Shown: positions 35,141-44,910 of the stretch, piece by piece
Layout of the letters: each line of letters starts with the position of its first letter
How positions within the stretch are numbered: position 1 is the stretch's first letter
Assembly (NCBI RefSeq): GCF_003003125.1
Contig: NZ_PVTZ01000002.1
Location: 248,001 to 312,000, forward strand
DNA: 64,000 bases
Source of the DNA: Laceyella sediminis
GTDB taxonomy: Bacteria > Bacillota > Bacilli > Thermoactinomycetales > Thermoactinomycetaceae
Direction: 5' to 3'
Program-made: the position numbers and the translations under genes
The notes under the pieces: model-generated
Database searches by the model: none
Seen by the model: the letters and a program-made list of their open reading frames with translations, nothing else
Told to the model about the DNA's origin: nothing

Positions 35141-36322
35141 ATGGGTTATTATGATGAACAGCCGGATTACAAACAGCCAAAGCGCTCCGCTAGCCCCATT
35201 TTCACTTCGATCGTATCCGCGATCATCGGGGGATTGATTGTATTGCTGTTAAGCCCATCCTTAACGCGCATGGGGCTTCTTCCGTCCGTGGATGGCAACC
35301 TGCCGCAAACCACGGTGGGCAACAAGCAAGTGACCAGCGTCAAGGTGAACTCAGACATCACCAGCGCTGTCAAAAAAGCGGCTCCGGCCGTGGTTGGGGT
35401 TATCAACTTAAAACGCTCATTTAATTTCTTTGAAACCGAAGAACTGCAACAGAGTTCCGGATCAGGTATCATTTTTGAGAAGATTGACGGCAAAGCGCGC
35501 ATTATCACCAATTATCACGTCATCCAAGGCGGTAGCCGCTTTAAGGTGATCATTCCTAACGGCAACGACAAAAACCAAGAAGTCGAAGCGCGGTTATTGG
35601 GCGGAGATCAATTGACAGACTTAGCGGTGTTGGAAATCAGCGATAAATATGTGACCGCCATCGCCGACTTGGGCAACTCCGACCAACTCACCGCCGGGGA
35701 ACCTGCTATCGCCATCGGCAACCCGTTGGGACTGGGCCAGTCGGTCACCACCGGTGTCATTAGCTCCCCCAAGCGAGCGTTTAAAGTGGATGAGCAAACT
35801 ACCACCGATGTCATCCAAACGGATGCTGCCATCAATCCCGGCAACAGCGGCGGCGCTCTGATCAACATCTCAGGCCAAGTGATTGGCATCAACACCCTCA
35901 AAATTGCCGAACAAGGGGTGGAAGGTCTCGGATTTGCCATCCCCATCAATGACGCGCGCCCGATTGTTGAAAAATTGATCAAATACGGCAAAGTGTCGCG
36001 CCCGTACTTAGGAGTACAAATGGTCGATGTCGCCGACCTCACTCAAGAAGCTCGCCAACAACTCAACCTCCCCAACAACATCACTTCCGGGGTGGCGCTA
36101 TATGAGTTGGAGCCTGGCTCCCCTGCAGATCAGGCTGGCATGGAACCGGGAGACGTCATCACCGCCCTCGATGGTCAAATCGTCAAATCGGGTTCGGATA
36201 TCAGACAATACATGTACACCAAAAAAGCCGTCAATGACAAAATGGAAGTAACCTACTTCCGCAATGGCAAAAAACAAACCGCTACGATTACTTTGGGCGA
36301 AGCGCCAAGCAACTTGAGATAA
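35141..36322 (+). CDS. htrA: Membrane-anchored HtrA/DegP-like serine protease
   Basis: 393 residues: one membrane segment (about 17-45), trypsin-like domain with catalytic triad His (TNYHVIQG), Asp (LTDLAVL) and Ser (NPGNSGGAL), then one C-terminal PDZ domain (GVALYELEPGSPADQAGMEPGDVI). It degrades or refolds misfolded proteins at the outer membrane face. ATG 35141 follows AAGGAGGG; a start at 35114 lacks one. The wal-htrA-rlmH order matches Bacillus htrC (yycK). Confidence 0.95.
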   Translation: MGYYDEQPDYKQPKRSASPIFTSIVSAIIGGLIVLLLSPSLTRMGLLPSVDGNLPQTTVGNKQVTSVKVNSDITSAVKKAAPAVVGVINLKRSFNFFETEELQQSSGSGIIFEKIDGKARIITNYHVIQGGSRFKVIIPNGNDKNQEVEARLLGGDQLTDLAVLEISDKYVTAIADLGNSDQLTAGEPAIAIGNPLGLGQSVTTGVISSPKRAFKVDEQTTTDVIQTDAAINPGNSGGALINISGQVIGINTLKIAEQGVEGLGFAIPINDARPIVEKLIKYGKVSRPYLGVQMVDVADLTQEARQQLNLPNNITSGVALYELEPGSPADQAGMEPGDVITALDGQIVKSGSDIRQYMYTKKAVNDKMEVTYFRNGKKQTATITLGEAPSNLR

Positions 36323-36330
36323 AAACGTTC

Positions 36331-36366
36331 AAGCCCCGTTTTTCACAAACGGGGCTTTTCCTTTTC
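36331..36366 (+). terminator. Terminator of htrA
   Basis: AAGCCCCGTTT/AAACGGGGCTT, 11-bp stem, followed by TTCCTTTT. Confidence 0.85.
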
Positions 36367-36384
36367 CCTGTCTTTTGATAAATT

Positions 36385-36402
36385 TGTGGATATTGTGGAT
36401 AA
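36385..36402 (+). promoter_or_regulatory. Two tandem DnaA-box-like 9-mers
   Basis: TGTGGATAT (36385-36393) is followed directly by TGTGGATAA (36394-36402). The second is a perfect DnaA box (reverse complement of TTATCCACA) and the first differs by one base. They lie about 40 bp upstream of the CxxH/CxxC gene start. Confidence 0.5.
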
Positions 36403-36442
36403 CCTATGAATAACTACTGCGCGGTAAGGAGTGAAATAGCAA

Positions 36443-36655
36443 ATGGCTTCTGCCGAAAAGAAAAAATGGTATGCATGCGACGAGCACGTCGACATTGCAC
36501 TCGATGAAATTGTGGATATGTATGAACAAGCTCCCCTTATGGAACTGATGGACAACGAGCCGAACGATCACGCAACTTGTTTTTGGTGCGGACAAACTCC
36601 CCGTTATGTTTTGCAAATCGCTAACCAAGAGGAGACAGCGGAGGAAGACGCATGA
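36443..36655 (+). CDS. CxxH/CxxC small zinc-binding-type protein
   Basis: 70 residues with YACDEHVDIALDEIVDMYEQAP (CxxH) and CFWCG (CxxC), the signature of the small BA_5709-type family found next to rlmH in Bacillales. The four ligands suggest one bound zinc. Function is unknown. Its stop overlaps the rlmH start by four bases, so the two are translationally coupled and it may act with or regulate RlmH. Confidence 0.9.
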   Translation: MASAEKKKWYACDEHVDIALDEIVDMYEQAPLMELMDNEPNDHATCFWCGQTPRYVLQIANQEETAEEDA

Positions 36656-37131
36656 AAATCCAACTCATCACCGTGGGGAAGTTAAAAGAAAAATATTTAA
36701 AACAAGCATGCGATGAATATCTAAAAAGACTTACTCCCTATGCCAAAGTGGAAATCGTGGAAGTGAATGAAGAAAAGGCGCAAGACCCTGTTCATGAAGC
36801 GGAAGTGGCGTTGATCAAACGCAAAGAAGGTGAGCGCATCTTAAAAGCCTTATCTCCCGACGCCTTCTTCATCGCTTTGGCCATTGAGGGTAAATCCCTC
36901 TCTTCTCCAGAGTTCGCCAACAAACTGGAGCGATTGGGCACCTACGGACAAAGCCATGTCGCTTTTGTCATCGGTGGTTCATACGGGATTGCACCAGAGG
37001 TGCTAAAACGGGCTGATCTGTTGCTGTCTTTTTCAGCCATGACCTTTCCCCATCAGCTGATCCGCATCTTCCTCCTAGAGCAAATCTACCGCGCCTTCAA
37101 AATCATCCGCGGCGAAACATACCATAAATGA
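36652..37131 (+). CDS. rlmH: 23S rRNA pseudouridine-1915 N3-methyltransferase
   Basis: 159-residue SPOUT methyltransferase that methylates pseudouridine 1915 in helix 69 of 23S rRNA on assembled ribosomes. Typical features: N-terminal IQLITVGKLKEKYLKQACDEYLKRL, FVIGGSYGIAPEV (SAM loop) and C-terminal LLEQIYRAFKIIRGETYHK. Normal length. Translationally coupled to the upstream CxxH/CxxC gene. Confidence 0.97.
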   Translation: MKIQLITVGKLKEKYLKQACDEYLKRLTPYAKVEIVEVNEEKAQDPVHEAEVALIKRKEGERILKALSPDAFFIALAIEGKSLSSPEFANKLERLGTYGQSHVAFVIGGSYGIAPEVLKRADLLLSFSAMTFPHQLIRIFLLEQIYRAFKIIRGETYHK

Positions 37132-37250
37132 GCTTTTCGTGGAGAACTCGTCCCTAAATGGCAACAAGCGGCCTAGGGCGTCATCTGGTGAATAAGCCAG
37201 TAGCTCCAATCCCTTTTTCTCATTAGCTTCACGCGTGACGACGCAAAATA

Positions 37251-37309
37251 AAAAACACACTGGCTGATGATGACTCCACAAGTCTCATAGCCAGTGTGTT
37301 TCTTTTTTC
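37251..37309. terminator. Terminator between convergent rlmH and purA
   Basis: AAACACACTGGCT/AGCCAGTGTGTTT is a 13-bp stem with a 23-nt loop, followed by CTTTTTT. It lies between the two stops and can serve both. Confidence 0.85.
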
Positions 37310-37331
37310 ACCAAACCCGGCGTCTGCTTTA

Positions 37332-38618
37332 TTAAGCGTATACCGGGCGTACTTGGATCGTTTGGTCACGGTCCGGACCGACAGAGAAGATCGCCAGCGG
37401 AATCCCTGTCAACTGTGACACCCGTTCTACATAGTGCTGGGCTTCCAAAGGCAAGTCATGGAAGTTGCGTACTCCTGTGATATCCTCTTTCCAACCCGGC
37501 AATTCTTCGTAGACCGGCTTGCATTTAGCCAAGATGTCGAGATTGGCAGGGTAATTTTCGATGATTTGCCCTTCATATTCATAAGCGGTGCAGATTTTGA
37601 CCGTGTCGATGCCGGTCAGCACGTCCAGCGAGTTGAGAGACAGACCAGTGATGCCGCTCACACGGCGCGCATGGCGCACTACCACACTGTCAAACCAACC
37701 CACGCGGCGTGGGCGGCCGGTTGTGGTACCGTACTCGCGTCCCACTTCTCTGATCTGATCGCCAATTTCATCAAACAGCTCAGTGGGGAATGGGCCGTCA
37801 CCAACACGGGTGGTGTACGCTTTGGCTACTCCCACTACTTGATGAATCTTGGTCGGGCCGACGCCAGAACCGATGCATACCCCACCAGCGACCGGGTTGG
37901 ACGACGTAACAAAAGGATACGTCCCTTGGTCAATATCCAACATCACGCCTTGGGCCCCTTCAAACAAGACCCGTTTTCCTTGGTCAATGGCATCGTTCAA
38001 CACCACCGATGTGTCGACGACATAGTCGCGAATCCGATCCGCATAAGCCAAATAAGGCTCATAAATCTCTTCAAAGCTAAATCCTTCTTCCCCATAAAGC
38101 CGTTCCAAGATGCGGTTTTTCTCCTCCAGGATGCGCGTCAGCTTCGCCCGGAACAATTCCTTATCCAAGAGATCGCTGATGCGGATTCCCACCCGGGCCG
38201 CCTTATCCATATAGGCCGGACCGATCCCTTTACCCGTTGTCCCGATTTTACCGGAGCCCTTGCTCGCTTCTTCAGCTAAATCCAAACGCAAATGATAAGG
38301 CATAATCACATGGGCCCGATCAGAAATGCGCAAGTTGTCGGTGACAATCCCATGTTCGTGCAGGTAGTCCAACTCCTTCACCAATGCTTCCGGATTGACT
38401 ACCATGCCATTACCCAACACGCACACTTTGTCACGATAGAAGATCCCAGACGGAATCATGTGCAGCTTATAGCGAGTTCCGCCAAACACAATGGTGTGGC
38501 CTGCGTTGTTCCCGCCTTGGTAACGCGCAACAACCTCCGCTTTCTCTGCCAAGAAATCCGTGATCTTCCCTTTTCCTTCATCTCCCCACTGGGTACCTAC
38601 AACAACCACCGTGGACAT
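37332..38618 (-). CDS. purA: Adenylosuccinate synthetase
   Basis: Joins IMP and aspartate with GTP to form adenylosuccinate, the first committed step to AMP. The 428-residue protein has [16 protein letters not shown] at the N-terminus, the NNAGHT motif, [22 protein letters not shown] and VGPDRDQTI near the end. ATG 38618 has GAGGGGG eight bases upstream. A good sigma-A promoter and two PurBox-like motifs lie just upstream. Confidence 0.98.
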   Translation of the reverse strand: MSTVVVVGTQWGDEGKGKITDFLAEKAEVVARYQGGNNAGHTIVFGGTRYKLHMIPSGIFYRDKVCVLGNGMVVNPEALVKELDYLHEHGIVTDNLRISDRAHVIMPYHLRLDLAEEASKGSGKIGTTGKGIGPAYMDKAARVGIRISDLLDKELFRAKLTRILEEKNRILERLYGEEGFSFEEIYEPYLAYADRIRDYVVDTSVVLNDAIDQGKRVLFEGAQGVMLDIDQGTYPFVTSSNPVAGGVCIGSGVGPTKIHQVVGVAKAYTTRVGDGPFPTELFDEIGDQIREVGREYGTTTGRPRRVGWFDSVVVRHARRVSGITGLSLNSLDVLTGIDTVKICTAYEYEGQIIENYPANLDILAKCKPVYEELPGWKEDITGVRNFHDLPLEAQHYVERVSQLTGIPLAIFSVGPDRDQTIQVRPVYA

Positions 38619-38642
38619 CGTTTGTTCCCCCTCAGCGGTACA

Positions 38643-38718
38643 ATTTCCGAACATCAAATTCAAGCACCGCTTCATTTTACCAATATTACCGCGTCGTTGT
38701 CAATAAAATACGAACATT
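38643..38718 (-). promoter_or_regulatory. purA promoter with two PurR-box-like motifs
   Basis: On the minus strand TTGACA (38703-38698), an 18-bp spacer and TAAAAT (38679-38674) form a strong sigma-A promoter. On the plus strand ATTTCCGAACATC (38643-38655) and AAATACGAACATT (38706-38718) each match the PurBox AWWWCCGAACWWT at 12 of 13 positions and flank the promoter. PurR repression of purA is known in Bacillus. Here both boxes point the same way rather than as an inverted pair. Confidence 0.65.
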
Positions 38719-38738
38719 AATCTAAATATTATAAATGA

Positions 38739-40088
38739 TTATTCGTGTATAGCTGATTGCTTTATATCCAAGCTTAAAAATTTGTTGTAGTTCTTAAGGA
38801 AGAGCAATTCCACTTTGCCAACCGGTCCGCTCCGCTGTTTGCCAATGATGAGCTCAGCGATGTTTTTCTTCTCGGAATCCTCATTGTAATAATCATCCCG
38901 ATATAAAAAGGCTACCACATCGGCATCTTGTTCGATTGAGCCCGATTCCCGCAGGTCCGATAACATCGGCCGTTTGTCTTGCCGCTGTTCCACCGCCCGC
39001 GATAACTGCGACAATGCGATGACCGGCACATCGAATTCCCGCGCCATCAATTTCAACGACCGCGAGATTTCGGAAATTTCCTGTTGCCTGCTCTCGCCGC
39101 CGCGACCTGAAATCAACTGCAAGTAGTCGATCACGACCAATCCCAAGCCACGTTCCACTTTTAAGCGGCGCAGTTTGGCGCGAATGTCGTACACAGTCAC
39201 TCCCGGCGAATCGTCAATAAAGATCGGTGCTTCGCTCAATGTACTCATCGCCATTGTTAGCTTTTCCCAATCTTCCTCATTTAAATTCCCCGTTCGAAAT
39301 GCTTGGGCGTCAATGTTCCCTTCCGATGCCAACATCCGTGACACCAACTGGGAAGCCCCCATCTCCAAACTGAAGATAGCCACGGTCTGTCCACTCCGCA
39401 CTGCCGCGTTTTGTGCCAAGTTCAACGCAAAAGCCGTTTTTCCCATCGCTGGTCGGGCGGCCAGAATGATCAGCTCCGATCCCTTAAGGCCGGAAGTCAT
39501 CCGATCCAGATCGACAAATCCGGTAGGAATCCCGCTGATGCCGCCTTTGTTAAAGTGCAACGCTTCAATCTGCTCATAAGACTCCATCAACGCATCTTGA
39601 ATCGGGATAAACCCACTGCCGCGGATGCGGCGCTGAGATACTTCCAAAATCCGCCGTTCCGCTTCATTGAGCAAGTGATCCAATTCTTCGTTGCCGCCAT
39701 AACCAGACATTGCGATCTGGGATGCCGTCCTGATGAGTCGGCGCAGCACCGCTTTCTCCTCAACGATCTTGGCGTAATACTCGACATTGGCTGCGGTAGG
39801 CACGGCACTGGCCAGTTCGTTGAGATAGGTCACTCCCCCCACTTCTTCCAACAGCTTGCGGTCTTGCAACTCCGCTGTCAGGGTGACCAAATCAACGGGC
39901 TCTCCCTGTTCGCCCAATTCATTCATCACTTGAAACAGGCGTTGATGGGACTGGCGATAAAAATCATCTGGCTTTAAGCGCTCATTAACGGAAACCAATA
40001 CGCCCGGCTCCAGCAAAATGGCACCCAACACAGCTTGTTCAGCTTCGTGATTGTGCGGAGGTAGACGATCAGCAAACAAGTCACTCAT
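38739..40088 (-). CDS. dnaC: Replicative DNA helicase (DnaB family)
   Basis: 449-residue hexameric helicase that unwinds DNA at the fork; called DnaC in Bacillus. The N-terminal primase-binding domain (HNHEAEQAVLGAILLEPG) is followed by a RecA-like domain with Walker A ARPAMGKTAFALN, LVVIDYLQLISG and QLSRAVEQRQDKRPMLSDLRESG. ATG 40088 follows AAAGGGGGAG. It lies between rplI and purA, the conserved Bacillus order. Confidence 0.97.
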   Translation of the reverse strand: MSDLFADRLPPHNHEAEQAVLGAILLEPGVLVSVNERLKPDDFYRQSHQRLFQVMNELGEQGEPVDLVTLTAELQDRKLLEEVGGVTYLNELASAVPTAANVEYYAKIVEEKAVLRRLIRTASQIAMSGYGGNEELDHLLNEAERRILEVSQRRIRGSGFIPIQDALMESYEQIEALHFNKGGISGIPTGFVDLDRMTSGLKGSELIILAARPAMGKTAFALNLAQNAAVRSGQTVAIFSLEMGASQLVSRMLASEGNIDAQAFRTGNLNEEDWEKLTMAMSTLSEAPIFIDDSPGVTVYDIRAKLRRLKVERGLGLVVIDYLQLISGRGGESRQQEISEISRSLKLMAREFDVPVIALSQLSRAVEQRQDKRPMLSDLRESGSIEQDADVVAFLYRDDYYNEDSEKKNIAELIIGKQRSGPVGKVELLFLKNYNKFLSLDIKQSAIHE

Positions 40089-40110
40089 CGTTTCTCCCCC
40101 TTTGCCCCAT

Positions 40111-40144
40111 AAAAAAGCTCTCCATGCAAGTGGAGGGCTTTAAA
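40111..40144 (-). terminator. Terminator downstream of rplI
   Basis: On the minus strand AGCCCTCCA-CTTGCA-TGGAGAGCT (one mismatch) is followed by six T. It separates the rpsF-to-rplI transcript from dnaC. Confidence 0.8.
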
Positions 40145-40236
40145 TCACTTCTTTGATGCAAGGGAAGGCAGACCCGCCATCATCCTAAGGCGAGCCCACT
40201 TCCTGGTTCGCGCATGGGTGCAGGATGCGCACCGTT

Positions 40237-40683
40237 TTATTCTTCCACCACTTGCACCGACAGGATCGCCGACACTTTGGGGTGCAACTTCACGGGAACT
40301 TTGGTCACACCCAATGCGCGAATCGGCTCATCAAGCAGAATCTTTTTCTTGTCGATTTGCAATTGATGTTGCTGTTTCAGCGCTTGGCTGATTTGTTTGG
40401 AGGTGATGGAACCGAACACCCGACCACCTTGCCCGGTCTTGGTGGACAATTTCACCGTCAACGAGTCAATGCGCTGGCCCAATTCTTGCGCTTCTTTCAA
40501 TTCCGCTTCTTTGCGTTTCTCTTCTAAGCGCTTTTGCTCTTTCAACGTGTTCATGTTACCATCAGTGGCGGGAATCGCCAATTTCCGTGGAATCAGAAAG
40601 TTACGCGCGTAACCTTCGGAAACTTCTTTGACTTCCCCTTTTTTGCCTGTGCCTTTCACATCTTGTTGTAAAATGACTTTCAT
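40237..40683 (-). CDS. rplI: 50S ribosomal protein L9
   Basis: 148 residues beginning [21 protein letters not shown], the universal L9 start. It binds domain V of 23S rRNA through its N-terminal domain, with a long connecting helix (residues about 40-75) to a C-terminal domain. ATG 40683 overlaps the gdpP stop by four bases (ATGA), so translation is coupled. Confidence 0.98.
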   Translation of the reverse strand: MKVILQQDVKGTGKKGEVKEVSEGYARNFLIPRKLAIPATDGNMNTLKEQKRLEEKRKEAELKEAQELGQRIDSLTVKLSTKTGQGGRVFGSITSKQISQALKQQHQLQIDKKKILLDEPIRALGVTKVPVKLHPKVSAILSVQVVEE

Positions 40684-42647
40684 TTCTCCGGCCCTCCATC
40701 CAAATTCTCTTGCAACACTTGCATTAGGCGCGATTTGACCTCGCCCAATGAACCGTTTTTCAATTGGCAAGCGGCGTTGGTCAAATGCCCTCCGCCCCCC
40801 AATTGTTCCATGATGACTTGGACATTAATTTCCCCTTGCGATCTCGCACTGATCGAGATCAACCCGTCACCACGGCGGCCTATCACAAATGAGGCGCGGA
40901 TGCCTTGCATATTCAACAAGGTGTCGGCCGCTTGCGCAATCAGCAACTGATCATACTCCGTCGTCTCGTCACCCACGGCGACAGCGATGTCTCCGCGCAC
41001 GACTTCCGTGGACTTGATAATTTCCGCCCGTTTGACGTACTGGCTCAAATCCTCTTTCAACAGCGATTGCACCATCATGAGGTCAGCGCCATGCCTGCGC
41101 AAGAAGGACGCCGCCTCAAAAGTGCGCGAACCAGCCCGGAAGGCGAAATTCTTCGTGTCTACCACAATCCCGGCCAATAAGGCCGTCGCTTCCAACGTAT
41201 CCATGGACAGCCGCTGATCTTGATATTGCAACAGCTCCGTCACCAATTCACTAGTAGAAGAGGCATAAGGCTCTAGATACACCAGCACCGGATCTTTCAC
41301 AAAATCCTCGCCGCGGCGATGGTGGTCAATCACCACGATTTTGCGGGCCCGCTCCAATAAGCGGGCATCCATCGCCAGCGACGGCTTGTGCGTATCGACC
41401 AAGATGAGAAGCGTATCCGGATCATCCACCAAGGACAGCGCCCGCTCGGGTTGGATCAACATCTCCCCCAGTTGCGAGTGGCTACGCACAGCGGCTAGCA
41501 ACCGTTCAATCGAAGCGTTCTCTTCGTCCAGCACGATGTGCGCTTCACAATCATGAATCAAAGCGAACTTGACGACGCCGATGGCCGCCCCCAACGCATC
41601 CATGTCCGGCTGCGTGTGGCCCATAACAATCACGCGCTTGCTGTCTTGAATCAAATTGCTCATCGCGTGGGAGATTACCCGGGCACGCACTCGCGTCCGT
41701 TTCTCGACCGCGTTGGTCTTGCCGCCAAAGAAAACGGTCTCTTCGCCTTGCTTCACGGCAGCTTGATCCCCACCGCGAGCCAACGCGATATCTAATGCCG
41801 CTTGGGCGTTTTGCGTCCTTTCGACCAAGGTGTCCCCGACGCTTGCGATCCCAATACTCAAGGTGATTGGAATCTTATTCTTCCTGGTCATCTCCCTGAC
41901 CACGTCCAAAATTTCAAAGCGGGATTTCATCAACCGCTCCAGTGATTGTTGCGCCGCTACAAAGAACATTTTATCTGTATCAAGCCGTTTGAGGGTAATG
42001 TCATATTCCAATGCCCACTTGGAAATCGTCCCCGCCACATTGGACAGCAACAACGTGGCCTCTTGATCAGTCAAGCCTTGTCCGGCCTCGTCAAAGTTAT
42101 CCAGATGGATGAACCCGAAAATCGCGCGTTCGTTGTGTAACTTTTGCCGCAAGCTCTCCAGCCGCGTGATGTCTCTAAAAAAATACACTCTCTCTTCGCG
42201 CTGATGGGTTACTTCATAGACGCGCCCTTCCAATTCGACCGTGCACGGAACCGCCTCCTGTGCTTCTTTCAATTGCGGAAACACATCAACCACCGGTTCC
42301 CCAATCATTCGTTCACATTTCCCCATCATGCCTGCAATGAACGGATTGTGCCACTCAATTCGACCAGACCGGTCATACAGCAAGATGCCGACTGGCATCT
42401 CATCCATCGCCGTTTGCCCTGCATTCTTGACTCGATGGTTTAGAGTCAGCACATATTCAGTGAAATCATGGCGAAAAGCCCGTTCCGCCTTGTACAAAAC
42501 CCAGGCCAGCACTACAAAAAGTACGAGGCCCACCAAGCCATAAACCCATTCATATATGGAAAGCAAAGCGATTAAGACCAGGCTAAAACACATGGCAAAT
42601 ATCATATGGTACCCATGCCATCTTTGTATAACAAACTTTGGCATCAT
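40680..42647 (-). CDS. gdpP: Cyclic-di-AMP phosphodiesterase GdpP
   Basis: 655 residues: two membrane helices at the N-terminus, a PAS-like domain, a degenerate GGDEF domain, then DHH ([29 protein letters not shown]) and DHHA1 ([13 protein letters not shown]) domains. It hydrolyses c-di-AMP to pApA and thereby affects potassium and wall homeostasis. The start is ATG 42647 or the adjacent 42644, both after GAGGGGAT. It lies between yybS and rplI as in Bacillus. Confidence 0.96.
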   Translation of the reverse strand: MMPKFVIQRWHGYHMIFAMCFSLVLIALLSIYEWVYGLVGLVLFVVLAWVLYKAERAFRHDFTEYVLTLNHRVKNAGQTAMDEMPVGILLYDRSGRIEWHNPFIAGMMGKCERMIGEPVVDVFPQLKEAQEAVPCTVELEGRVYEVTHQREERVYFFRDITRLESLRQKLHNERAIFGFIHLDNFDEAGQGLTDQEATLLLSNVAGTISKWALEYDITLKRLDTDKMFFVAAQQSLERLMKSRFEILDVVREMTRKNKIPITLSIGIASVGDTLVERTQNAQAALDIALARGGDQAAVKQGEETVFFGGKTNAVEKRTRVRARVISHAMSNLIQDSKRVIVMGHTQPDMDALGAAIGVVKFALIHDCEAHIVLDEENASIERLLAAVRSHSQLGEMLIQPERALSLVDDPDTLLILVDTHKPSLAMDARLLERARKIVVIDHHRRGEDFVKDPVLVYLEPYASSTSELVTELLQYQDQRLSMDTLEATALLAGIVVDTKNFAFRAGSRTFEAASFLRRHGADLMMVQSLLKEDLSQYVKRAEIIKSTEVVRGDIAVAVGDETTEYDQLLIAQAADTLLNMQGIRASFVIGRRGDGLISISARSQGEINVQVIMEQLGGGGHLTNAACQLKNGSLGEVKSRLMQVLQENLDGGPEK

Positions 42648-42775
42648 TCTATCCCCTCAAACTGTCAACCCTGCATTTCATCTCACTCTTATTTTACCCC
42701 AGTTATAGGATAGAGCAACTCCCGCCCCTCTTGATCACACCGCCAAAACTTGGATTTCCGCCAGCTTGCCGGATC

Positions 42776-43693
42776 TCACTTCTTGGCTAGGCGTCCCCGC
42801 AAGTCAATCCCCGTATCAATGAACCCCAACAACATAAACAGCGGAGAAAGCGGAACGGCCAACACCAGCGCGAGCGCGTGGCTCCCCCAGCCGACCCGAC
42901 CGCGACGGCGTTGCAGAAGAAACAGCGCAAACGAGCAACCCTGCAACACCATCAGGATTTGCATCAAATACAAGAATCCCAGTATCCAATCGCCGCCCAC
43001 CTCGTTGCCGGACTGCACAAGCGATGCGATCATCAACAACAGGTACGCGGTGAAAAAAATCCGGGGCAAGCGCCATTCATAAAACGGCGGCAAAGATTTC
43101 CGGGGAAATCCCGCACGTTCCAACAGGCGGGAAGCCACTAGAAACGTTGCAACCACCGACGGGACGATGAGCATGAACAGCAGGATCGGAAAAGCGACCG
43201 ACAAAGACAACCCTGCATCCTGCAAAGCAATCCCATTTTTCCCCATAAGGCGCACCGTTTCCGCCCATTGCTGATCCCAAACCGTGGTCAACTGCGAAAA
43301 CAACTGGAAACCGAGTTGGCCCACCAACAGGATGATCCAAGAACTAACCAACCCAGCTACCAAGCCGCCCAACACTGTATCCGTCCCTGTCGCATCTTCC
43401 TTGCGAACCAAATGCCCCATGACGCTACCAGTCAACCAAGCGAACAGGAACAAACAAATAAAAAGGGGAACCGGATAAAAGAGAAGCCAAACAATCAACA
43501 TGCCGAACGGAATCAGGGTTGTCGACCAAGGCCGCTTAGCCTTGAGCAGGAGGAATGGAAGGGGAAGAAGCCAAAGCGCAACAAACTGAAGAACAGGGAT
43601 AAATAAAGAAACGAGAAGGAAGAGAAACCCTCCGCAAGCGAGAAGGCCATCCTTCCATCCCCCTTTTGACTGTTGAGACAAACCACTTGTCAC
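42776..43693 (-). CDS. yybS: YybS family integral membrane protein (DUF2232)
   Basis: 305 residues with about eight hydrophobic segments, for example LLACGGFLFLLVSLFIPVLQFVALWLL-like stretches and IFFTAYLLLMIASLV. YybS is a conserved Firmicutes membrane protein next to gdpP, possibly a transporter S-component type; function unproven. GTG 43693 overlaps the stop of the upstream MazG-like gene by four bases. Confidence 0.85.
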   Translation of the reverse strand: MTSGLSQQSKGGWKDGLLACGGFLFLLVSLFIPVLQFVALWLLPLPFLLLKAKRPWSTTLIPFGMLIVWLLFYPVPLFICLFLFAWLTGSVMGHLVRKEDATGTDTVLGGLVAGLVSSWIILLVGQLGFQLFSQLTTVWDQQWAETVRLMGKNGIALQDAGLSLSVAFPILLFMLIVPSVVATFLVASRLLERAGFPRKSLPPFYEWRLPRIFFTAYLLLMIASLVQSGNEVGGDWILGFLYLMQILMVLQGCSFALFLLQRRRGRVGWGSHALALVLAVPLSPLFMLLGFIDTGIDLRGRLAKK

Positions 43694-44001
43694 CTCTTGT
43701 TCACGTATTCTTCCAAAGAAGACAAATCACTGTACCATTGTTCCAATTGATGCCCTTCATGGATATGCTCGCGTAATTTTTGAATTACCGCCTGATCAAG
43801 CTCGCGAAACGAAAAACCCATCCGTCTCGCCATGACATACACCGAAATAACCAAACTGGACAAACTATCTATCATCATATGCTGATTGGCATGGAAAATT
43901 CCCCGAAATAGGTTGGCAATCTGATCAAGGATTTCGGTTTTTAACCATTCGATCACTTTCACGCTCTTAGCGAATTGCACTCCCCGTTCAGGCCGACTCA
44001 T
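43690..44001 (-). CDS. MazG-like family protein
   Basis: A 103-residue all-helical protein (SRPERGVQFAKSVKVIEWLKTEIL, then FHANQHMMIDSLSSLVISVYVMARRMG) typical of the small MazG-like proteins between rpsR and yybS in Bacillales. MazG relatives are nucleotide pyrophosphohydrolases, but the full EExxE metal motif is not obvious here, so activity is doubtful. ATG 44001 has GGAG nine bases upstream. Confidence 0.75.
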   Translation of the reverse strand: MSRPERGVQFAKSVKVIEWLKTEILDQIANLFRGIFHANQHMMIDSLSSLVISVYVMARRMGFSFRELDQAVIQKLREHIHEGHQLEQWYSDLSSLEEYVNKR

Positions 44002-44080
44002 ATGGTTGCACTCCTTCAAATGTAAACAAGTTTAGGAGATGCTTCCACATTCGTCCAACTTTTTCCTTCTTTTACATACG

Positions 44081-44109
44081 AAAAACAGGGGCGACGCACA
44101 CCCCTGTTT
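44081..44109 (-). terminator. Terminator downstream of rpsR
   Basis: On the minus strand AAACAGGGG/CCCCTGTTT forms a 9-bp stem followed by TT, ending the rpsF-ssb-rpsR transcript. Confidence 0.75.
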
Positions 44110-44114
44110 GCCGA

Positions 44115-44342
44115 TCAATCGTTGCTATATGGTACCAGAGCCATTTGACGTGCTCTTTTGATTGCGCGGGTCAATTGGCGTTGGTACTTGGAGCTGGTAC
44201 CCGTTACGCGACGCGGCAGAATTTTACCGCGCTCACTGATGAACTTGCGCAACAAGTCGGTGTCTTTGTAATCGATATAATCGATTTTGTTGACTGTGAA
44301 GTAGCAGACCTTGCGGCGCTTGTTTCCACGACGACGAGCCAT
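44115..44342 (-). CDS. rpsR: 30S ribosomal protein S18
   Basis: 75 residues, [26 protein letters not shown] and [25 protein letters not shown], the S18 signature. It forms a dimer with S6 in the platform of the 30S subunit. ATG 44342 has GGAGG nine bases upstream. Last gene of rpsF-ssb-rpsR. Confidence 0.97.
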   Translation of the reverse strand: MARRRGNKRRKVCYFTVNKIDYIDYKDTDLLRKFISERGKILPRRVTGTSSKYQRQLTRAIKRARQMALVPYSND

Positions 44343-44383
44343 GAGCAATTGCCTCCTTCCTTATTTAGCAAGTAGTTTAAATG

Positions 44384-44860
44384 TCAGAAAGGCAGATCAT
44401 CATCAGAGATGTCAATGGGTTGGCCATCATCAGCAAAGGGATCATCCATCGGTTTGCGGCCAACGTTTTTGTTGTTTCCACCACCGTAGGAGTTGCCGCC
44501 AAATGAACCTCCGCCGAAATCGGAAACCGACTCGCTTCGGTTTTTCGGCTCCAAGAAACGGACGTCTTCCGCCACCACATCCGTGGTGTACACCGTGCGC
44601 CCTTCTTGGTTTTCATACTTGCCCGTCTGCAAACGGCCATCGACTCCAACCAAAGAGCCTTTTCGCAGGTAGTTGGCACAGTTCTCAGCCAGTCCACGCC
44701 ACGTGACGATGTTGATAAAGTCTGCTTCTCGTTCCCCTTGCTGGTTCGTGTAATTCCGGTTCACCGCGATGGAAAAGCGTGTGATCGCCACTCCGCTGGC
44801 TGTGTAACGCAACTCCGGATCACGGGTGAGCCGTCCGACTAAGATGACCCGATTTAACAT
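44384..44860 (-). CDS. ssb: Single-stranded DNA-binding protein
   Basis: 158 residues: OB fold ([48 protein letters not shown]), Gly/Asn-rich linker and the C-terminal acidic tip DISDDDLPF that docks partner proteins. It protects ssDNA in replication and repair. Located between rpsF and rpsR, the universal Firmicutes order. Confidence 0.98.
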   Translation of the reverse strand: MLNRVILVGRLTRDPELRYTASGVAITRFSIAVNRNYTNQQGEREADFINIVTWRGLAENCANYLRKGSLVGVDGRLQTGKYENQEGRTVYTTDVVAEDVRFLEPKNRSESVSDFGGGSFGGNSYGGGNNKNVGRKPMDDPFADDGQPIDISDDDLPF

Positions 44861-44910
44861 TGATCCCCTCTCCCTTGCTAATGATCAACCTTCATCTATA
44901 TCAATCGATC

